A DNA stretch of 64,000 nucleotides from an uncultured Acetatifactor sp. (GCA_947629645.1 CANREV010000007.1:38416-102415); one strand, 5' to 3'; numbered from the stretch's first letter, positions 26,329-35,952 are shown. Program-made: numbers and translations. The notes: generated from the sequence alone by a model not told the origin.

Positions 26329-26700
26329 ATGGCTAAAAAATTTGGAAAAGTCCTGCTTTTAACCGCTGCAATAGGTTCCGCCGTTGGCGCCGCTTACTAC
26401 TATCTGCAGAAAAAAGACACTGCAGGCGCTGCACCTGAGGACGATGATTATGATGATTTCAGCAAAGATACAGAAGGGGAAAAGGAGGCTTCCCGCAACT
26501 ATGTATCCCTGAACACCGATGTTAAGCCCGAGGAAAACGCGGAGGAAAAGAAAACGGAGGAAAAACCGGAAGAAAACAAGTCTTTTACCCCGCTCTCCGA
26601 GCAGGTGGAAAATGCCGCCGGAAAAGCCGAAGAATCCGTGGAAGAGTTTTTTGACGAAGACGATCCCCAGGAAGATGGCGCTGACGACACTGCAAATTAG
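26329..26700 (+). CDS. Small acidic protein with N-terminal membrane segment, unknown function
   Basis: 123 residues from the ATG at 26329, preceded by a strong SD (AAAGGAG) about 10 bases upstream. Residues 5-25 (FGKVLLLTAAIGSAVGAAYY) form one hydrophobic helix; the rest is very rich in Glu, Asp, Lys and Ser, with no Cys, and probably disordered and extended. No known domain is recognised. It may be membrane-tethered with an acidic cytoplasmic or surface tail, similar in build to YtxH-like stress proteins, but this is only resemblance. A strong hairpin terminator follows. Confidence 0.75.
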   Translation: MAKKFGKVLLLTAAIGSAVGAAYYYLQKKDTAGAAPEDDDYDDFSKDTEGEKEASRNYVSLNTDVKPEENAEEKKTEEKPEENKSFTPLSEQVENAAGKAEESVEEFFDEDDPQEDGADDTAN

Positions 26701-26701
26701 C

Positions 26702-26732
26702 GCAACAGTCCGGCTTGCGGCCAAACTGTTGC
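26702..26732. other. 8-bp inverted repeat after the acidic-protein gene
   Basis: GCAACAGT (26702-26709) pairs with ACTGTTGC (26725-26732) around a 15-base loop. No T run follows on either strand, so on its own it is not a terminator; it may shield the transcript's 3' end. Confidence 0.5.
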
Positions 26733-26750
26733 AAATTAAGATTTCATGCA

Positions 26751-26805
26751 AAAAAGGGCTGTTGCAAAAGCAGATAGTTAATCTGCTGCTGCACCAGCCC
26801 TTTTT
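26751..26805. terminator. Bidirectional intrinsic terminator
   Basis: AAAAAGGGCTG (26751-26761) pairs perfectly with CAGCCCTTTTT (26795-26805), with further pairing TGCA/TGCA and an inner GCAGAT/ATCTGC hairpin. The A run on one side and the T run on the other make it work in both directions, separating the acidic-protein gene from the converging GT-C gene. Confidence 0.88.
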
Positions 26806-26858
26806 ACCGCCCTATATGTACCTTTCCGCCAGAACCTCTTACGCGGCATTTTCATCTG

Positions 26859-28067
26859 TCATGCCCCAGGGCCTGACGAGGGCGCACTGCCGCCAGTCAT
26901 CTTCCGAAGCAGCAAAAACAGATAACCAATATAAACCGCCAGATTCACCAGTGACATTGCAGTACAGGCCTGAGTGGGAGCCTGAAACAAAAAATGGGCA
27001 TAGGTCAGAAGGGTCAGACAGTACAGCGGCACAAACAGCGCCGCCGTCTTTCGTTCCCAAAACAGGATGACCACTGCCAGAATCTCATACAGATAGCCGT
27101 ATCTGTCATGCATCGCAGGAAGGAACAGCACACAGGTGTAAGAGAGCAAAAAGGCAGCGTAAACCATATTCCGCGCGTTCCACTCTACCTTTTTTATCAA
27201 CAGCACCGTCAGCAGAAGCCCTGCCGCCGCCAAGGCAAACAGAATACCCGCCTTTTTCAGATACCAGTAATATTGGGGCGTATCCGGCTCCGTCAGCAAT
27301 AACCAGACAGACGGATAGTTTTTCACAATGGCAGGCCAGTCTGAAGTCTGATCCAGATAGATCCTGAAAATGTCCAGAAAACTTCTCCCCATGATCACTC
27401 CCGCCAGATTCAGCACACACATCACTGCAGGGAGGATGAAAAAATACAATGCCGAGAAACATTTTTTCCCAAGGTACATCAACAAAAAGAAGGGCAGCAG
27501 GAAAACCGCCTGAAGCTTAAACGAAAGGGCAGCTCCCAGAAACACAAAAGCAGGCCCCGTTTTCTCCCGGCACATCATGAAGAGCGCCAGCACTTCAAAA
27601 CAAACATAGATCGCGTCACATTGTCCCCACGCGGAAGAATTCAAAAAAACCAACGGAGAAAGAAGCACTGTCCCATAGGCAAAAATTCCTTTCCATTTCC
27701 GCCCGCTTTCCGCGTAGGTATACACCAGCCTTCCCACCAAGACAGCCAGGCCGTAGTCAAAGAAAACGGAGAGCATCTTGTAAGCATACAGCGGTTTCAC
27801 AGGCAGATAAGTAAAAAGAGCAATCAGTGTCTGATACAACATATTGTAATTTCCCACCTGCCCTCCCAGCGCTCTCAAACCGCCCTGATCCTTAATTTCC
27901 CGGTACCATGGTATCAGAAAAGCATCGGCGTCCACACTGACCAGATCACGCAGTCCATAGCGGATCAAAAATCCAATTATTGTGACCGCTGCCACCACCA
28001 GCAGATCCAAATGTCTCTCCGCAAAATTCAAAACTTTTTCTTCCGCCCTTATCATCTTCCTCTCCAT
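26859..28067 (-). CDS. Multi-pass membrane glycosyltransferase (GT-C fold, mannosyltransferase-like)
   Basis: 402 residues with about ten hydrophobic segments. GT-C hallmarks are an acidic pair in the first outside loop (LVSVDADAFLIPWY), then LNSSAWGQCDAIYVCF, LSFKLQAVFLLPFF and MHDRYGYLYEI near the end. Such enzymes transfer a sugar from a polyprenyl-phosphate donor on the outer face of the membrane. The sugar and acceptor are unknown. It follows the MocR-type regulator gene by 36 bases on the same strand and may be co-transcribed with it. The start could be ATG 28067 or ATG 28055; both have an SD very close. Confidence 0.85.
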   Translation of the reverse strand: MERKMIRAEEKVLNFAERHLDLLVVAAVTIIGFLIRYGLRDLVSVDADAFLIPWYREIKDQGGLRALGGQVGNYNMLYQTLIALFTYLPVKPLYAYKMLSVFFDYGLAVLVGRLVYTYAESGRKWKGIFAYGTVLLSPLVFLNSSAWGQCDAIYVCFEVLALFMMCREKTGPAFVFLGAALSFKLQAVFLLPFFLLMYLGKKCFSALYFFILPAVMCVLNLAGVIMGRSFLDIFRIYLDQTSDWPAIVKNYPSVWLLLTEPDTPQYYWYLKKAGILFALAAAGLLLTVLLIKKVEWNARNMVYAAFLLSYTCVLFLPAMHDRYGYLYEILAVVILFWERKTAALFVPLYCLTLLTYAHFLFQAPTQACTAMSLVNLAVYIGYLFLLLRKMTGGSAPSSGPGA

Positions 28068-28103
28068 TCTCCAATATCCGCTTCTCTCGCTCTCTTCTCC
28101 GAT

Positions 28104-29555
28104 CTAAAGCCACGCTTTCTGCAGCCGTTTCATCCCTTCAATAATCTGCTCCTGCGAAAGTCCGCCAAAACCCAGAAGTACCGTTGCCCTCCTGCCGGGG
28201 GACGATAGCGCGCAAAAACGATCACGTTCTTTTTTTTCCTCCACCATGCTTTCAGAAAGCCCGTAGACTTTCACGCCCTCTCTCCCGGCCTGTTCTAAAA
28301 GTTCTTCCTCCGTTACATCGCCCAATGACGTCAAAATCAGGTGCAGTCCGGTACTCTCGCCCGAAATCTCAAATTTCTTTTTAAAAGGTTCCAGACATCT
28401 AAGCAGCAGCTCCTGTTTCGCCCTGTAGATTTTTCGCATCTTGTTCAGATGGCGTTCAAAATATCCGTCCCTGATAAATTCGTTCAGTATCCGCTGGTCA
28501 ATCCTGGATACCGTACAGGAATAAAAAGAGCAATTCCTCCGATACCGCTCCAGCAATGTCTGCGGAAGCACCATGAAACTGATACGGATAGCCGGAGCGA
28601 TCGCTTTGGAAAACGTGCCGATATAAATCACTTTTCCTGACTTGTCCGATGCCTGCAGCGCCGGGATAGGCTTTCCGTAATAGCGGAATTCGCTGTCATA
28701 ATCGTCTTCGATCAGATAGCGGTCCTCTCCCCCCGCCGCCCATTTCAACAACTCCATGCGCCGGCCGATAGGCATAACGATGCCCATCGGGAACTGATGA
28801 GAAGGCATCACATAGGCCGCGCTGACATTTGCCCCGGTCAGGCAATCCGGCCGCATACCGCTTTCATCCATATCCACCGTGACAATATCATAGGCAAAAG
28901 ACTTGAAAATGCGATAAGTGCGCTTATAGGTCGGATTCTCCATGGCAATGCGCACATGCCGCCCCAGAATTTTCTCCAGAAGCATCAGAAGATAGTCGTT
29001 ACCCGCTCCCACGATAATCTGTTCCGGCCTGCAGTTTACCCCTCTGGAAGAGTGCAGATAACGGCTTATCGTCTCCCGCAGATTGCTGTCTCCCTGCGCT
29101 TCCCCACGGGCAAACAGCTCGCTGTTTCCGCTGTTTAAGATATTTTTGGTGATCTTTTTCCAGACGCCAAAGGGAAAACCGGACATATCGATCTCATGAG
29201 GGGAAAAATGGTAACTCCAGCGTACGCTGTCCCTCTCTGCGGCCTCTTCCCCGCGCTCAGACCTATCCGCCTCCCGGGGCTTTGCCTCCTCCATGCGAAA
29301 CAGCTCCTCAACAGTACAGACAAAGTAGCCCCTGCAGGGCACAGATTCAATGTATCCTTCGCTCAACAACTGGTCGTAGGCGTACTCTACCGTACTGCGG
29401 GCCACCTGAAGATATTCCGCCAGAGAACGCGTAGAGGGAAGCCTCTCTCCGGCGAGAAGCTTCCCATCTTTAATTTCTGATTTAATATATTCATATATCT
29501 GCTCATACAGACATTTCCCGCCGTCTGTCCGCAGCACGATCGTCATATCATACAT
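28104..29555 (-). CDS. MocR/PdxR-type regulator (GntR HTH plus aminotransferase-like domain)
   Basis: 483 residues. The N-terminal winged helix reads LYEQIYEYIKSEIKDGKLL, GERLPSTRSLAEYLQVARST, and is followed after a linker by a fold-type I aminotransferase-like domain (YLIEDDYDSEFRY, YIGTFSKAIAPAIRISFMV; the Lys in TFSKAIAP is the expected PLP-binding residue). PdxR members control vitamin B6 synthesis or uptake; other MocR members control amino-acid or GABA genes. No pdx genes are adjacent, so the target is open. It begins 5 bases after the DUF2225 stop, and its SD is weak, which suggests translation coupled to the gene before it. Confidence 0.92.
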   Translation of the reverse strand: MYDMTIVLRTDGGKCLYEQIYEYIKSEIKDGKLLAGERLPSTRSLAEYLQVARSTVEYAYDQLLSEGYIESVPCRGYFVCTVEELFRMEEAKPREADRSERGEEAAERDSVRWSYHFSPHEIDMSGFPFGVWKKITKNILNSGNSELFARGEAQGDSNLRETISRYLHSSRGVNCRPEQIIVGAGNDYLLMLLEKILGRHVRIAMENPTYKRTYRIFKSFAYDIVTVDMDESGMRPDCLTGANVSAAYVMPSHQFPMGIVMPIGRRMELLKWAAGGEDRYLIEDDYDSEFRYYGKPIPALQASDKSGKVIYIGTFSKAIAPAIRISFMVLPQTLLERYRRNCSFYSCTVSRIDQRILNEFIRDGYFERHLNKMRKIYRAKQELLLRCLEPFKKKFEISGESTGLHLILTSLGDVTEEELLEQAGREGVKVYGLSESMVEEKKERDRFCALSSPGRRATVLLGFGGLSQEQIIEGMKRLQKAWL

Positions 29556-29560
29556 ATATT

Positions 29561-30406
29561 TTACTTGCTGTTCTTCATATCCGCCATGATCTGTTCCTTC
29601 AAATCCCTGGCTTTATCTTTCATACGGTTATTGGCGTTGCTGGAAGTCAGAATCGTGCTGATCATGCGGCTTGCCACGTCATACTTCTTCAGGCGGGCCG
29701 CAAGCACTGCCAGCAGATAATCAATGGTCATCTCATCCATACCGCACATGGGAAAACCTTCATTCTGACGGGCATCTACAAAACCGTTATAGGCGTTCAG
29801 AAGGTATTCCTCCTCCTTTGCGGCAAGCTCCGGACCCGCTTCCCTGGTATCCACCCCGTTATTCTGCAGATATTCCTTATACCCTCTCATAAGCCATGCG
29901 CTCTTTAAACAGATATACGCTTTTTCGCTTGCTCTTGCGCGTTTTACAACGGCATTTGCCAGTGCCAGCTGGTATCTGTTCATAGCTTCGTCATAGGTAT
30001 AGGTTTCGTTTTTGAATTCCGGAACCTTGACCGTAGCGCTGATCTGTTCCCTGATCAGCTTTGCCTGCGCCCCTGAAATACCGGCGAAGAACCGGTTGAG
30101 CGCCGCATAACCGCACACGGGGCAGAGGATCACATCATATTTTACAATATCAATGCAGTCATACCGGGGCCGCAGGTCCTGATCCTGACCCAGAAGTTTC
30201 GCCTTACCCGTTTTCATGATCTTGGCGGTAAAATCAGAATCACACACAGGACATTTGTAAGCCTTATCATAAATCAGATCTTTCTCCTCGATCTTGACAG
30301 GCTCCTGCGCTTTTTTCTTTTCCCCCTCTTTGCCGCCATCTCCGTAAATATCCATCTTTGCCAGATTACCCAGTCCCAAACCGCTCAATCCAGACAACAA
30401 ACCCAT
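29561..30406 (-). CDS. DUF2225-like zinc-ribbon protein
   Basis: 281 residues. Two CPVC motifs (YKCPVCDSDF at about 50 and ILCPVCGYAAL at about 94) likely form one or two zinc ribbons; the remainder is helical with TPR-like spacing (YQLALANAVVKRARASEKAYICLKSAWLMRG type), as in DUF2225. The N-terminus is Gly/Leu-rich. The function of the family is unknown. It starts after a strong SD (GGAGG) and is the first gene of a run with the MocR regulator and the GT-C gene. Confidence 0.85.
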   Translation of the reverse strand: MGLLSGLSGLGLGNLAKMDIYGDGGKEGEKKKAQEPVKIEEKDLIYDKAYKCPVCDSDFTAKIMKTGKAKLLGQDQDLRPRYDCIDIVKYDVILCPVCGYAALNRFFAGISGAQAKLIREQISATVKVPEFKNETYTYDEAMNRYQLALANAVVKRARASEKAYICLKSAWLMRGYKEYLQNNGVDTREAGPELAAKEEEYLLNAYNGFVDARQNEGFPMCGMDEMTIDYLLAVLAARLKKYDVASRMISTILTSSNANNRMKDKARDLKEQIMADMKNSK

Positions 30407-30466
30407 GTTACTTTCCTCCTTATCATCAAGCTGCGCGTTCCCATCGGCCCGCTATTATCCTTTTTT

Positions 30467-32155
30467 CTAGTTAGATTCCCTCGCCGGCAGAACAAAAGAA
30501 CTCTTTAAAGATACGATCCTGTTAAACACCAGAGCATCCGGGGATGAATCTTTTGCGTCCACACAGAAGAAACCCTGTCTCACAAACTGAAACCTGTCAT
30601 ACGCTTTTGCATTCGCAAATGCAGGCTCCAGCATACAGTGTTCCAATACAGTCAGAGAGTCAGGATTTAAGTACAACTCGCCATCCTCATTATAGATAGC
30701 TCCCTTCTCGTCCGCCATAGTCTCATCGATCAGATTTTCGTAAAGCCGTACCTTTGCCGCCACGCAATCCTTTGCAGCAACCCAGTGGATCGTTCCCTTT
30801 ACCTTTCTTCCGTCAGGGCTGTTGCCTCCCTTCGAGGCGGGATCATACGTACAGTGAACCTCGGTCACATTCCCCTGGGAATCTTTGACACAGCCGGTAC
30901 AGGTCACGAAATACGCGTTCATCAGACGTACCTCATTGCCGGGAAACAGGCGGAAATATTTTCTGGGAGGCTCCTCCATAAAATCTTCCCTCTCGATATA
31001 CAGCTCCTTTCCGAAAGGTATCTGTCTGACGCCAAGCTCCTCATTCTCCGGATTGTTTACTGCTGTCACCATCTCAGTCTGTCCCTCAGGGTAGTTATCG
31101 ATAATGAGCCTGACGGGATCAAGAACCGCCATATAGCGGGGCGCCTTGGGCTTTAAATCTTCTCTGATACAGTACTCCAGCGCCGCATAATCCGCTACGG
31201 ACTGGGCTTTAGAGACACCGCACATCTCCACAAACTTCTGAATGGACTCCGGCGTAAATCCTCTTCTTCGCAGCGCGGCGATGGAAACCAGCCTGGGATC
31301 GTCCCATCCGTCCACCTTACCCTCCATTACCAGCTTCTTAATGTATCTCTTGCCTGTGACCACGTTTTTCAGATACAGTTTAGCCTGCTCGATCTGCTTA
31401 GGAGGATGGGGATATTCCAGCTCTCTCACCACCCAGTCGTACAGGGGTCTGTGATCCTCAAATTCCAGCGTACAGATGGAATGAGTGATCCCCTCAATGG
31501 CGTCCTCAATAGGATGCGCAAAATCGTACATCGGATAAATACACCATGCGTCTTTCGTGTTATGATGAGACATATGAGCCACACGATAAATCACGGGATC
31601 CCGCATGTTAATATTGGGGGAAGCCATGTCGATACGGGCGCGGAGCACCCTTTCGCCATCGGCGCATTTCCCGTCTTTCATCTCTTCAAACAGCCGCAGA
31701 TTTTCTTCTACGCCGCGGCTGCTGTAAGGATCCTCTTTGCCTGCCTCCGTAAACGATCCCCTGTATTCCCTGATCTGCTCTGCCGTCAGGTCAGACACAT
31801 ACGCTTTGCCCTTTTTGATCAGTTTGACGGCCGCTTCATACATCTGCCCGAAATAATCGGAAGCAAAGTAAAGTCTGTCCTCCCAGTCCGCACCCAGCCA
31901 CTTTACGTCCTCCTTAATCGACTCCACAAACTCGACATCTTCCTTCGTGGGATTGGTGTCGTCAAACCGCATATTGAATTTGCCGCCGTATTTTTTCGCA
32001 AGGCCGTAATTTGTCAGGATCGCCTTGGCATGGCCGATATGCAGATAACCATTCGGCTCGGGAGGGAAACGGGTGTGAACCGTATCGTAAACGCCCTCTG
32101 CCAGATCCTTGTCAATGATCGTCTCAATAAAATTTTTGGATTCCACTTCGCTCAT
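30467..32155 (-). CDS. glnS: Glutaminyl-tRNA synthetase
   Basis: 562 residues from the ATG at 32155. The in-frame extension begins with a TTG and is less likely; AGGA lies 11 bases before the ATG. The class I HIGH motif is [17 protein letters not shown] (residues 30-46). The C-terminal anticodon-binding region is present ([14 protein letters not shown] onwards). The KMSKS-type loop usually seen as VMSKR is here [10 protein letters not shown], before VDGWDDPRL, a variant. GlnRS attaches Gln directly to tRNA(Gln). Its presence beside a complete gatCAB operon in the same window implies that GatCAB is mainly needed for Asn-tRNA. Confidence 0.97.
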   Translation of the reverse strand: MSEVESKNFIETIIDKDLAEGVYDTVHTRFPPEPNGYLHIGHAKAILTNYGLAKKYGGKFNMRFDDTNPTKEDVEFVESIKEDVKWLGADWEDRLYFASDYFGQMYEAAVKLIKKGKAYVSDLTAEQIREYRGSFTEAGKEDPYSSRGVEENLRLFEEMKDGKCADGERVLRARIDMASPNINMRDPVIYRVAHMSHHNTKDAWCIYPMYDFAHPIEDAIEGITHSICTLEFEDHRPLYDWVVRELEYPHPPKQIEQAKLYLKNVVTGKRYIKKLVMEGKVDGWDDPRLVSIAALRRRGFTPESIQKFVEMCGVSKAQSVADYAALEYCIREDLKPKAPRYMAVLDPVRLIIDNYPEGQTEMVTAVNNPENEELGVRQIPFGKELYIEREDFMEEPPRKYFRLFPGNEVRLMNAYFVTCTGCVKDSQGNVTEVHCTYDPASKGGNSPDGRKVKGTIHWVAAKDCVAAKVRLYENLIDETMADEKGAIYNEDGELYLNPDSLTVLEHCMLEPAFANAKAYDRFQFVRQGFFCVDAKDSSPDALVFNRIVSLKSSFVLPARESN

Positions 32156-32229
32156 AACTGATTCTATCCTTCTTTCCAAAAATCTTTACCTCTTTTGGGA
32201 ACCGTATCTTTCCAAAAAACACTACTGCC

Positions 32230-32259
32230 ATCATAACACATCCGCTTATTCCTTAGCAA
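32230..32259 (-). promoter_or_regulatory. Probable glnS promoter
   Basis: Minus-strand TATGAT (32230-32235) with a TG extension (TGTTATGAT), and TTGCTA (32254-32259) 18 bases upstream. It is about 75 bases before the glnS ATG. No T-box or other riboswitch motif was seen in this short leader. Confidence 0.5.
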
Positions 32260-32312
32260 GCAATTCTTGGAATGTGAACCGTTACTGTCATTCTATAACA
32301 ATCTGTAACAAT

Positions 32313-33842
32313 TCAGTCCGCGCCATCCGCCCGGTCATAACTCTTTGCAAAAATATCCCGTTCCACCACATAGACATCGTGAAGATCATCGCGCCGCACC
32401 GCCAGATAATCTCCCACCCTGCCCGACATGTAGGCGTCCTTCTCCCGCAGGGTAAAAACTTTCACGCCCTTCTCTAACTCTTTGGCATAAATGTAAATCT
32501 CATTCCTGGGAACGCATAGCTTTGCATAGTCTGTCAGCAATAGATTCTTCCCGTTTTCCCTGTTCTTTATCACAGGCGCATACTCCGCCCTGTTCAAAAA
32601 CTCCGCTTTATCATATGACTGCTCCAAAGGTTCATATTCCTCTGTGAATTCTTTGTGGCGGCGGGGATAGATCCTTCCCTGAATATCGATCATGATATAC
32701 AAATCATCCTCCACCGTCATATCCATATCGCCTTTTGAAGTGCGAATGGTGACAGGAGTTCCCACCGGCAGTATCCGGGCGGCTTTCACATATCCTGTGG
32801 GAAGCCTGCGCATCACATAAAGCTTCATGTCTTCAGGATGGGCTTCGTACTGCTGCGCATAGATCAGATCAAAGCTGTCAAAATATTCCGTCATGCGGTT
32901 GTTAAAATAACCTTCCGTGTGCAGGGTAGGATATTTTTCTTCATAACGGCGCAGACTGATAAATCCCCCCGCCTTTTCGTAATGCCCGCCGCCGGAGCCC
33001 ATTCCCTGGGCCAGATAGACCGCCAGTTCGCTGGCATTGACTTCCCTGACGCAGCTGCGGACCGAAAACTTATAGCCGTCTCCCGTCTCGTTGAACACCA
33101 CGCAGGTCTTGATCGCGTCCACCTGAAGCAGGAAATCGCTGATTAGTCCGAGAATATTGGGATCGCATGGGTTGGCTTTGATAACCGCAAATTCATAGTC
33201 GTCATTGTAACTGTAACGGATCAGCGCAATCCCGGCAATTTCCAGTTCCTTTAAGGAAATGTTGGAATTGCGAAACAGCGTGATCAGACTGTTATCCACC
33301 GGCAATGCATCCCGCATATCCATATCCAGAGGATTGTGGATCTCGGCAAACTGGTTGGTATCAGAATACAGGCCGTAATACAGGGCCGTTCCCAGGCCCT
33401 CCTCATCGCTGATCTCAAAGCCCTCCTCCAACAGCAGCTTCCACACCAGCGTGGAGCAGCTGCCCAGATCGGAACGAATCTCTGCCCATTCGCCCGCTTC
33501 CGTCTCCGGCTGGTGATGATCGATGACCGCTATATGAGCGGCCTCTATTTGTGTCACGTTTCCAGCTCCGTACTGGCAGTCCACAGTAATCAAAAGTTCC
33601 TCTCTGGAATCGGCCGCCTCTTCCACGGGAACATACTCCACCGGAAGATTCAGCTTTTCAAGCATCAGCCGCAGATTCGATTTCTGGATTCTGTTCCTGC
33701 CGCTGTATATCAGCCGCGCCTGCTTTCCTTTCTTTTTAAAATAGCAATACAGACCGTATCCGGACGCAAGGGTGTCCGCATCCGGATTATCGTGGCACTG
33801 TATGGTTATCTTATGGAATCTTTCCAGATCTGAAAGTCTCAT
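32313..33842 (-). CDS. DHH/DHHA1 phosphoesterase with extra C-terminal domain
   Basis: 509 residues. The DHH domain shows CHDNPDADTLASG, ITVDCQYGAGNV, AVIDHHQPE and LYSDTNQF, the metal ligands of this family; the DHHA1 domain ends with GMGSGGGHYEKAGGF. These domains cleave short RNAs (NrnA), cyclic dinucleotide products, or pyrophosphate. Residues 345-509 form an additional region ending GRVGDYLAVRRDDLHDVYVV then ERDIFAKSY, similar to short PGDYG-like modules; this makes the protein longer than NrnA (about 320). Substrate is not readable. SD AGGA lies upstream of the ATG. Confidence 0.88.
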   Translation of the reverse strand: MRLSDLERFHKITIQCHDNPDADTLASGYGLYCYFKKKGKQARLIYSGRNRIQKSNLRLMLEKLNLPVEYVPVEEAADSREELLITVDCQYGAGNVTQIEAAHIAVIDHHQPETEAGEWAEIRSDLGSCSTLVWKLLLEEGFEISDEEGLGTALYYGLYSDTNQFAEIHNPLDMDMRDALPVDNSLITLFRNSNISLKELEIAGIALIRYSYNDDYEFAVIKANPCDPNILGLISDFLLQVDAIKTCVVFNETGDGYKFSVRSCVREVNASELAVYLAQGMGSGGGHYEKAGGFISLRRYEEKYPTLHTEGYFNNRMTEYFDSFDLIYAQQYEAHPEDMKLYVMRRLPTGYVKAARILPVGTPVTIRTSKGDMDMTVEDDLYIMIDIQGRIYPRRHKEFTEEYEPLEQSYDKAEFLNRAEYAPVIKNRENGKNLLLTDYAKLCVPRNEIYIYAKELEKGVKVFTLREKDAYMSGRVGDYLAVRRDDLHDVYVVERDIFAKSYDRADGAD

Positions 33843-33915
33843 CTTCCTGTCCTTTTCATTTTAAGCTTCACGCTGCGGCAGCTATTTAGAAGCAGCAGCG
33901 GATGAATGGCAGCAG

Positions 33916-33945
33916 TTAAGCCAACGGCCGGACCGTTACGCTTAA
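33916..33945 (-). other. Hairpin at the 3' end of purH
   Basis: TTAAGC/GCTTAA and AACGG/CCGTT form an 11-bp stem with a 5-base loop (33928-33932) that includes the purH stop codon. There is no T run after it on the minus strand, so it is either a weak terminator or a 3'-end stabiliser. Confidence 0.4.
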
Positions 33946-35120
33946 TGATGGAACAATCTGATACCGGTGAAGGCCATGACCATCTGATATTTGTCGCAGC
34001 ATTCAATCACCGCATCATCCCTGACAGAACCTCCCGGCTGTGCAATATATTTTACGCCGCTCTTATGAGCTCTCTCGATATTGTCCGAGAAAGGGAAGAA
34101 AGCATCGCTTCCCAGCGTCACATCCTGCATCTTATCCAGCCATGCGCGCTTTTCCTCCCGTGTGAACACAGGAGGCTTCACCTTAAAAATTTTCTCCCAC
34201 GCGCCGTCTGCAAGCACATCCATGTACTCTTCTCCGATATAGACGTCAATGGCATTGTCTCTGTCCGCTCTGCCCATCCCATCCACAAACTGCAATCCCA
34301 TGACCTGAGGCGCCTGGCGCAAAAACCAGTTGTCCGCCTTCTGTCCCGCCAGCCTTGTGCAGTGGATGCGCGACTGCTGCCCTGCGCCGATTCCGATCGC
34401 CTGACCGCCTTTTACATAGCAGACGGAATTGGACTGGGTATATTTTAACGTGATCAGCGCAATCTTCATATCGATCAGCGCTTCCTTGGGTATCGTCTGA
34501 TTTTTGGTCACAATATTGGAAAGCAGTCCGCCGTTAATATCCAGTTCATTTCTCCCCTGTTCAAAAGTGATGCCATAGACCTGTTTCCTCTCAATCCGGG
34601 CAGGGACATAAGAGGGATCCATCTGAATAATATTGTAGTTGCCGTTCTTCTTTGCCTTAAGCAATTCCATCGCCTTATCGGTATAGCCGGGGGCAATGAC
34701 GCCATCGGAAACTTCTCTTTTAATCAGTCTGGCGGTATCCTCATCACAGATATCCGACAGTGCGATAAAGTCTCCAAAAGAGGACATTCTGTCGGCTCCC
34801 CTGGCTCTGGCATAAGCGCAGGCAAGAGGAGAAAGCTCTCCCAGGTCATCCACCCAATAAATCCGGGCCAGCGTTTTATCTAACGCAAGTCCCACTGCCG
34901 CGCCCGCGGGGGACACATGTTTAAAGGAGGCAGCCGCGGGCAGTCCCGTCGCTTCTTTCAATTCTTTCACCAGCTGCCAGCCATTGAAAGCGTCCAGAAA
35001 ATTGATATAGCCCGGCCTGCCGTTTAAGACAGTGACGGGAAGTTCTCCGCCGTCTTCCATGTAAATGCGGGAAGGTTTCTGGTTAGGATTGCAGCCGTAT
35101 TTTAATTCAATTTCTTTCAT
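33942..35120 (-). CDS. purH: Stand-alone AICAR formyltransferase
   Basis: 392 residues. It matches only the AICAR transformylase half of bifunctional PurH: KYGCNPNQKPSR, AASFKHVSPAGAAVG (the conserved Lys-His pair), TLKYTQSNSVCYVKGGQAIGIGAGQQSR, SDAFFPFSDNIERA and YIAQPGGSVRDD. The MGS-like IMP cyclohydrolase half is absent. It uses 10-formyl-THF to turn AICAR (ZMP) into FAICAR. The IMP cyclohydrolase step is supplied by the PurO-type gene 65 bases upstream, and both are behind a ZTP riboswitch. SD GGAGG lies 11 bases before the ATG. Confidence 0.95.
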   Translation of the reverse strand: MKEIELKYGCNPNQKPSRIYMEDGGELPVTVLNGRPGYINFLDAFNGWQLVKELKEATGLPAAASFKHVSPAGAAVGLALDKTLARIYWVDDLGELSPLACAYARARGADRMSSFGDFIALSDICDEDTARLIKREVSDGVIAPGYTDKAMELLKAKKNGNYNIIQMDPSYVPARIERKQVYGITFEQGRNELDINGGLLSNIVTKNQTIPKEALIDMKIALITLKYTQSNSVCYVKGGQAIGIGAGQQSRIHCTRLAGQKADNWFLRQAPQVMGLQFVDGMGRADRDNAIDVYIGEEYMDVLADGAWEKIFKVKPPVFTREEKRAWLDKMQDVTLGSDAFFPFSDNIERAHKSGVKYIAQPGGSVRDDAVIECCDKYQMVMAFTGIRLFHH

Positions 35121-35185
35121 ATTACACTTTTCCTCCTGTCGGGACCATTTTTATGATGCAGTTATGCATTCGTGCTAAAAAAATG

Positions 35186-35908
35186 TTAAAAGCTATTTTT
35201 TAACAGCTCCTTATTGACGATCCTTGTCTCGTATTTACCTGTAGAGATATCAATATAACGGACAAACAGAGATACTTTGTTTTCCTCGTTTAAACTGCTC
35301 CAGATCATCTCTGTGAAGCCATCGATATCTTTGTCGATGGCAATCTCCTTAGGTTCTCCCTGAAAGCTGGGCAGAGGGGATCCGTCATGCATATAAGTGT
35401 GGATAAAACGGCCCCGGCCCGCCTTAGGATTTTCGTAAGTAAACGTGTTGCGGATGCAGGAAGAAGGATCACCGTTATCACTCTTTAAAATGGACATGGC
35501 AAAGTGATATCTGCCTCCCTCAATGCGCATAATACCGGAGATGCGGGGCGTATAATTCGGGCCGTCCGGTTCAAACTCCCTGCTGCGGAGCGACTGTTCA
35601 AAGGTCAGCTGCCTGCCTATCCCCTCATATATGGTATCCGTCTGATCTCCATTGGTAACGATAGTCTGATTCCCCAGCACCCGGACGGGCGCGTAAATGA
35701 TCAGGCTGGGATCTTCCATCTTAGACGGATCAAAAGCCTCCGTACGAATGCCCTCATCCTGCTCCACAAAAATACGGTTGCGGCTGTTAACGCTCCGGCC
35801 CATGATAAAATACGCCGCAACGGCACTATTACCGTCCGCGGAACGTCCGAGGACAATTCCTCTTCCGGGGTATGTATTGCTCTTTAATTCCTGTTCCAGT
35901 GATAACAT
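35186..35908 (-). CDS. purO: PurO-type IMP cyclohydrolase
   Basis: 240 residues from the ATG at 35908 (SD GGAGG 7 bases upstream; the longer in-frame version would run through the riboswitch terminator). The sequence matches the archaeal-type IMP cyclohydrolase family: YPGRGIVLGRSADGNSAVAA, YFIMGRSVNSRNRIFV, LIIYAPVRVLGNQTIVTNGDQTDTI-type region and PNYTPRISGIM. It closes the ring of FAICAR to IMP, the last step of purine synthesis. This replaces the cyclohydrolase domain missing from the adjacent formyltransferase. Confidence 0.88.
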   Translation of the reverse strand: MLSLEQELKSNTYPGRGIVLGRSADGNSAVAAYFIMGRSVNSRNRIFVEQDEGIRTEAFDPSKMEDPSLIIYAPVRVLGNQTIVTNGDQTDTIYEGIGRQLTFEQSLRSREFEPDGPNYTPRISGIMRIEGGRYHFAMSILKSDNGDPSSCIRNTFTYENPKAGRGRFIHTYMHDGSPLPSFQGEPKEIAIDKDIDGFTEMIWSSLNEENKVSLFVRYIDISTGKYETRIVNKELLKNSF

Positions 35909-35952
35909 GATCTTCCTCCCTCGTTTGCAATATACGGGCAGCTGCCCGCAGG

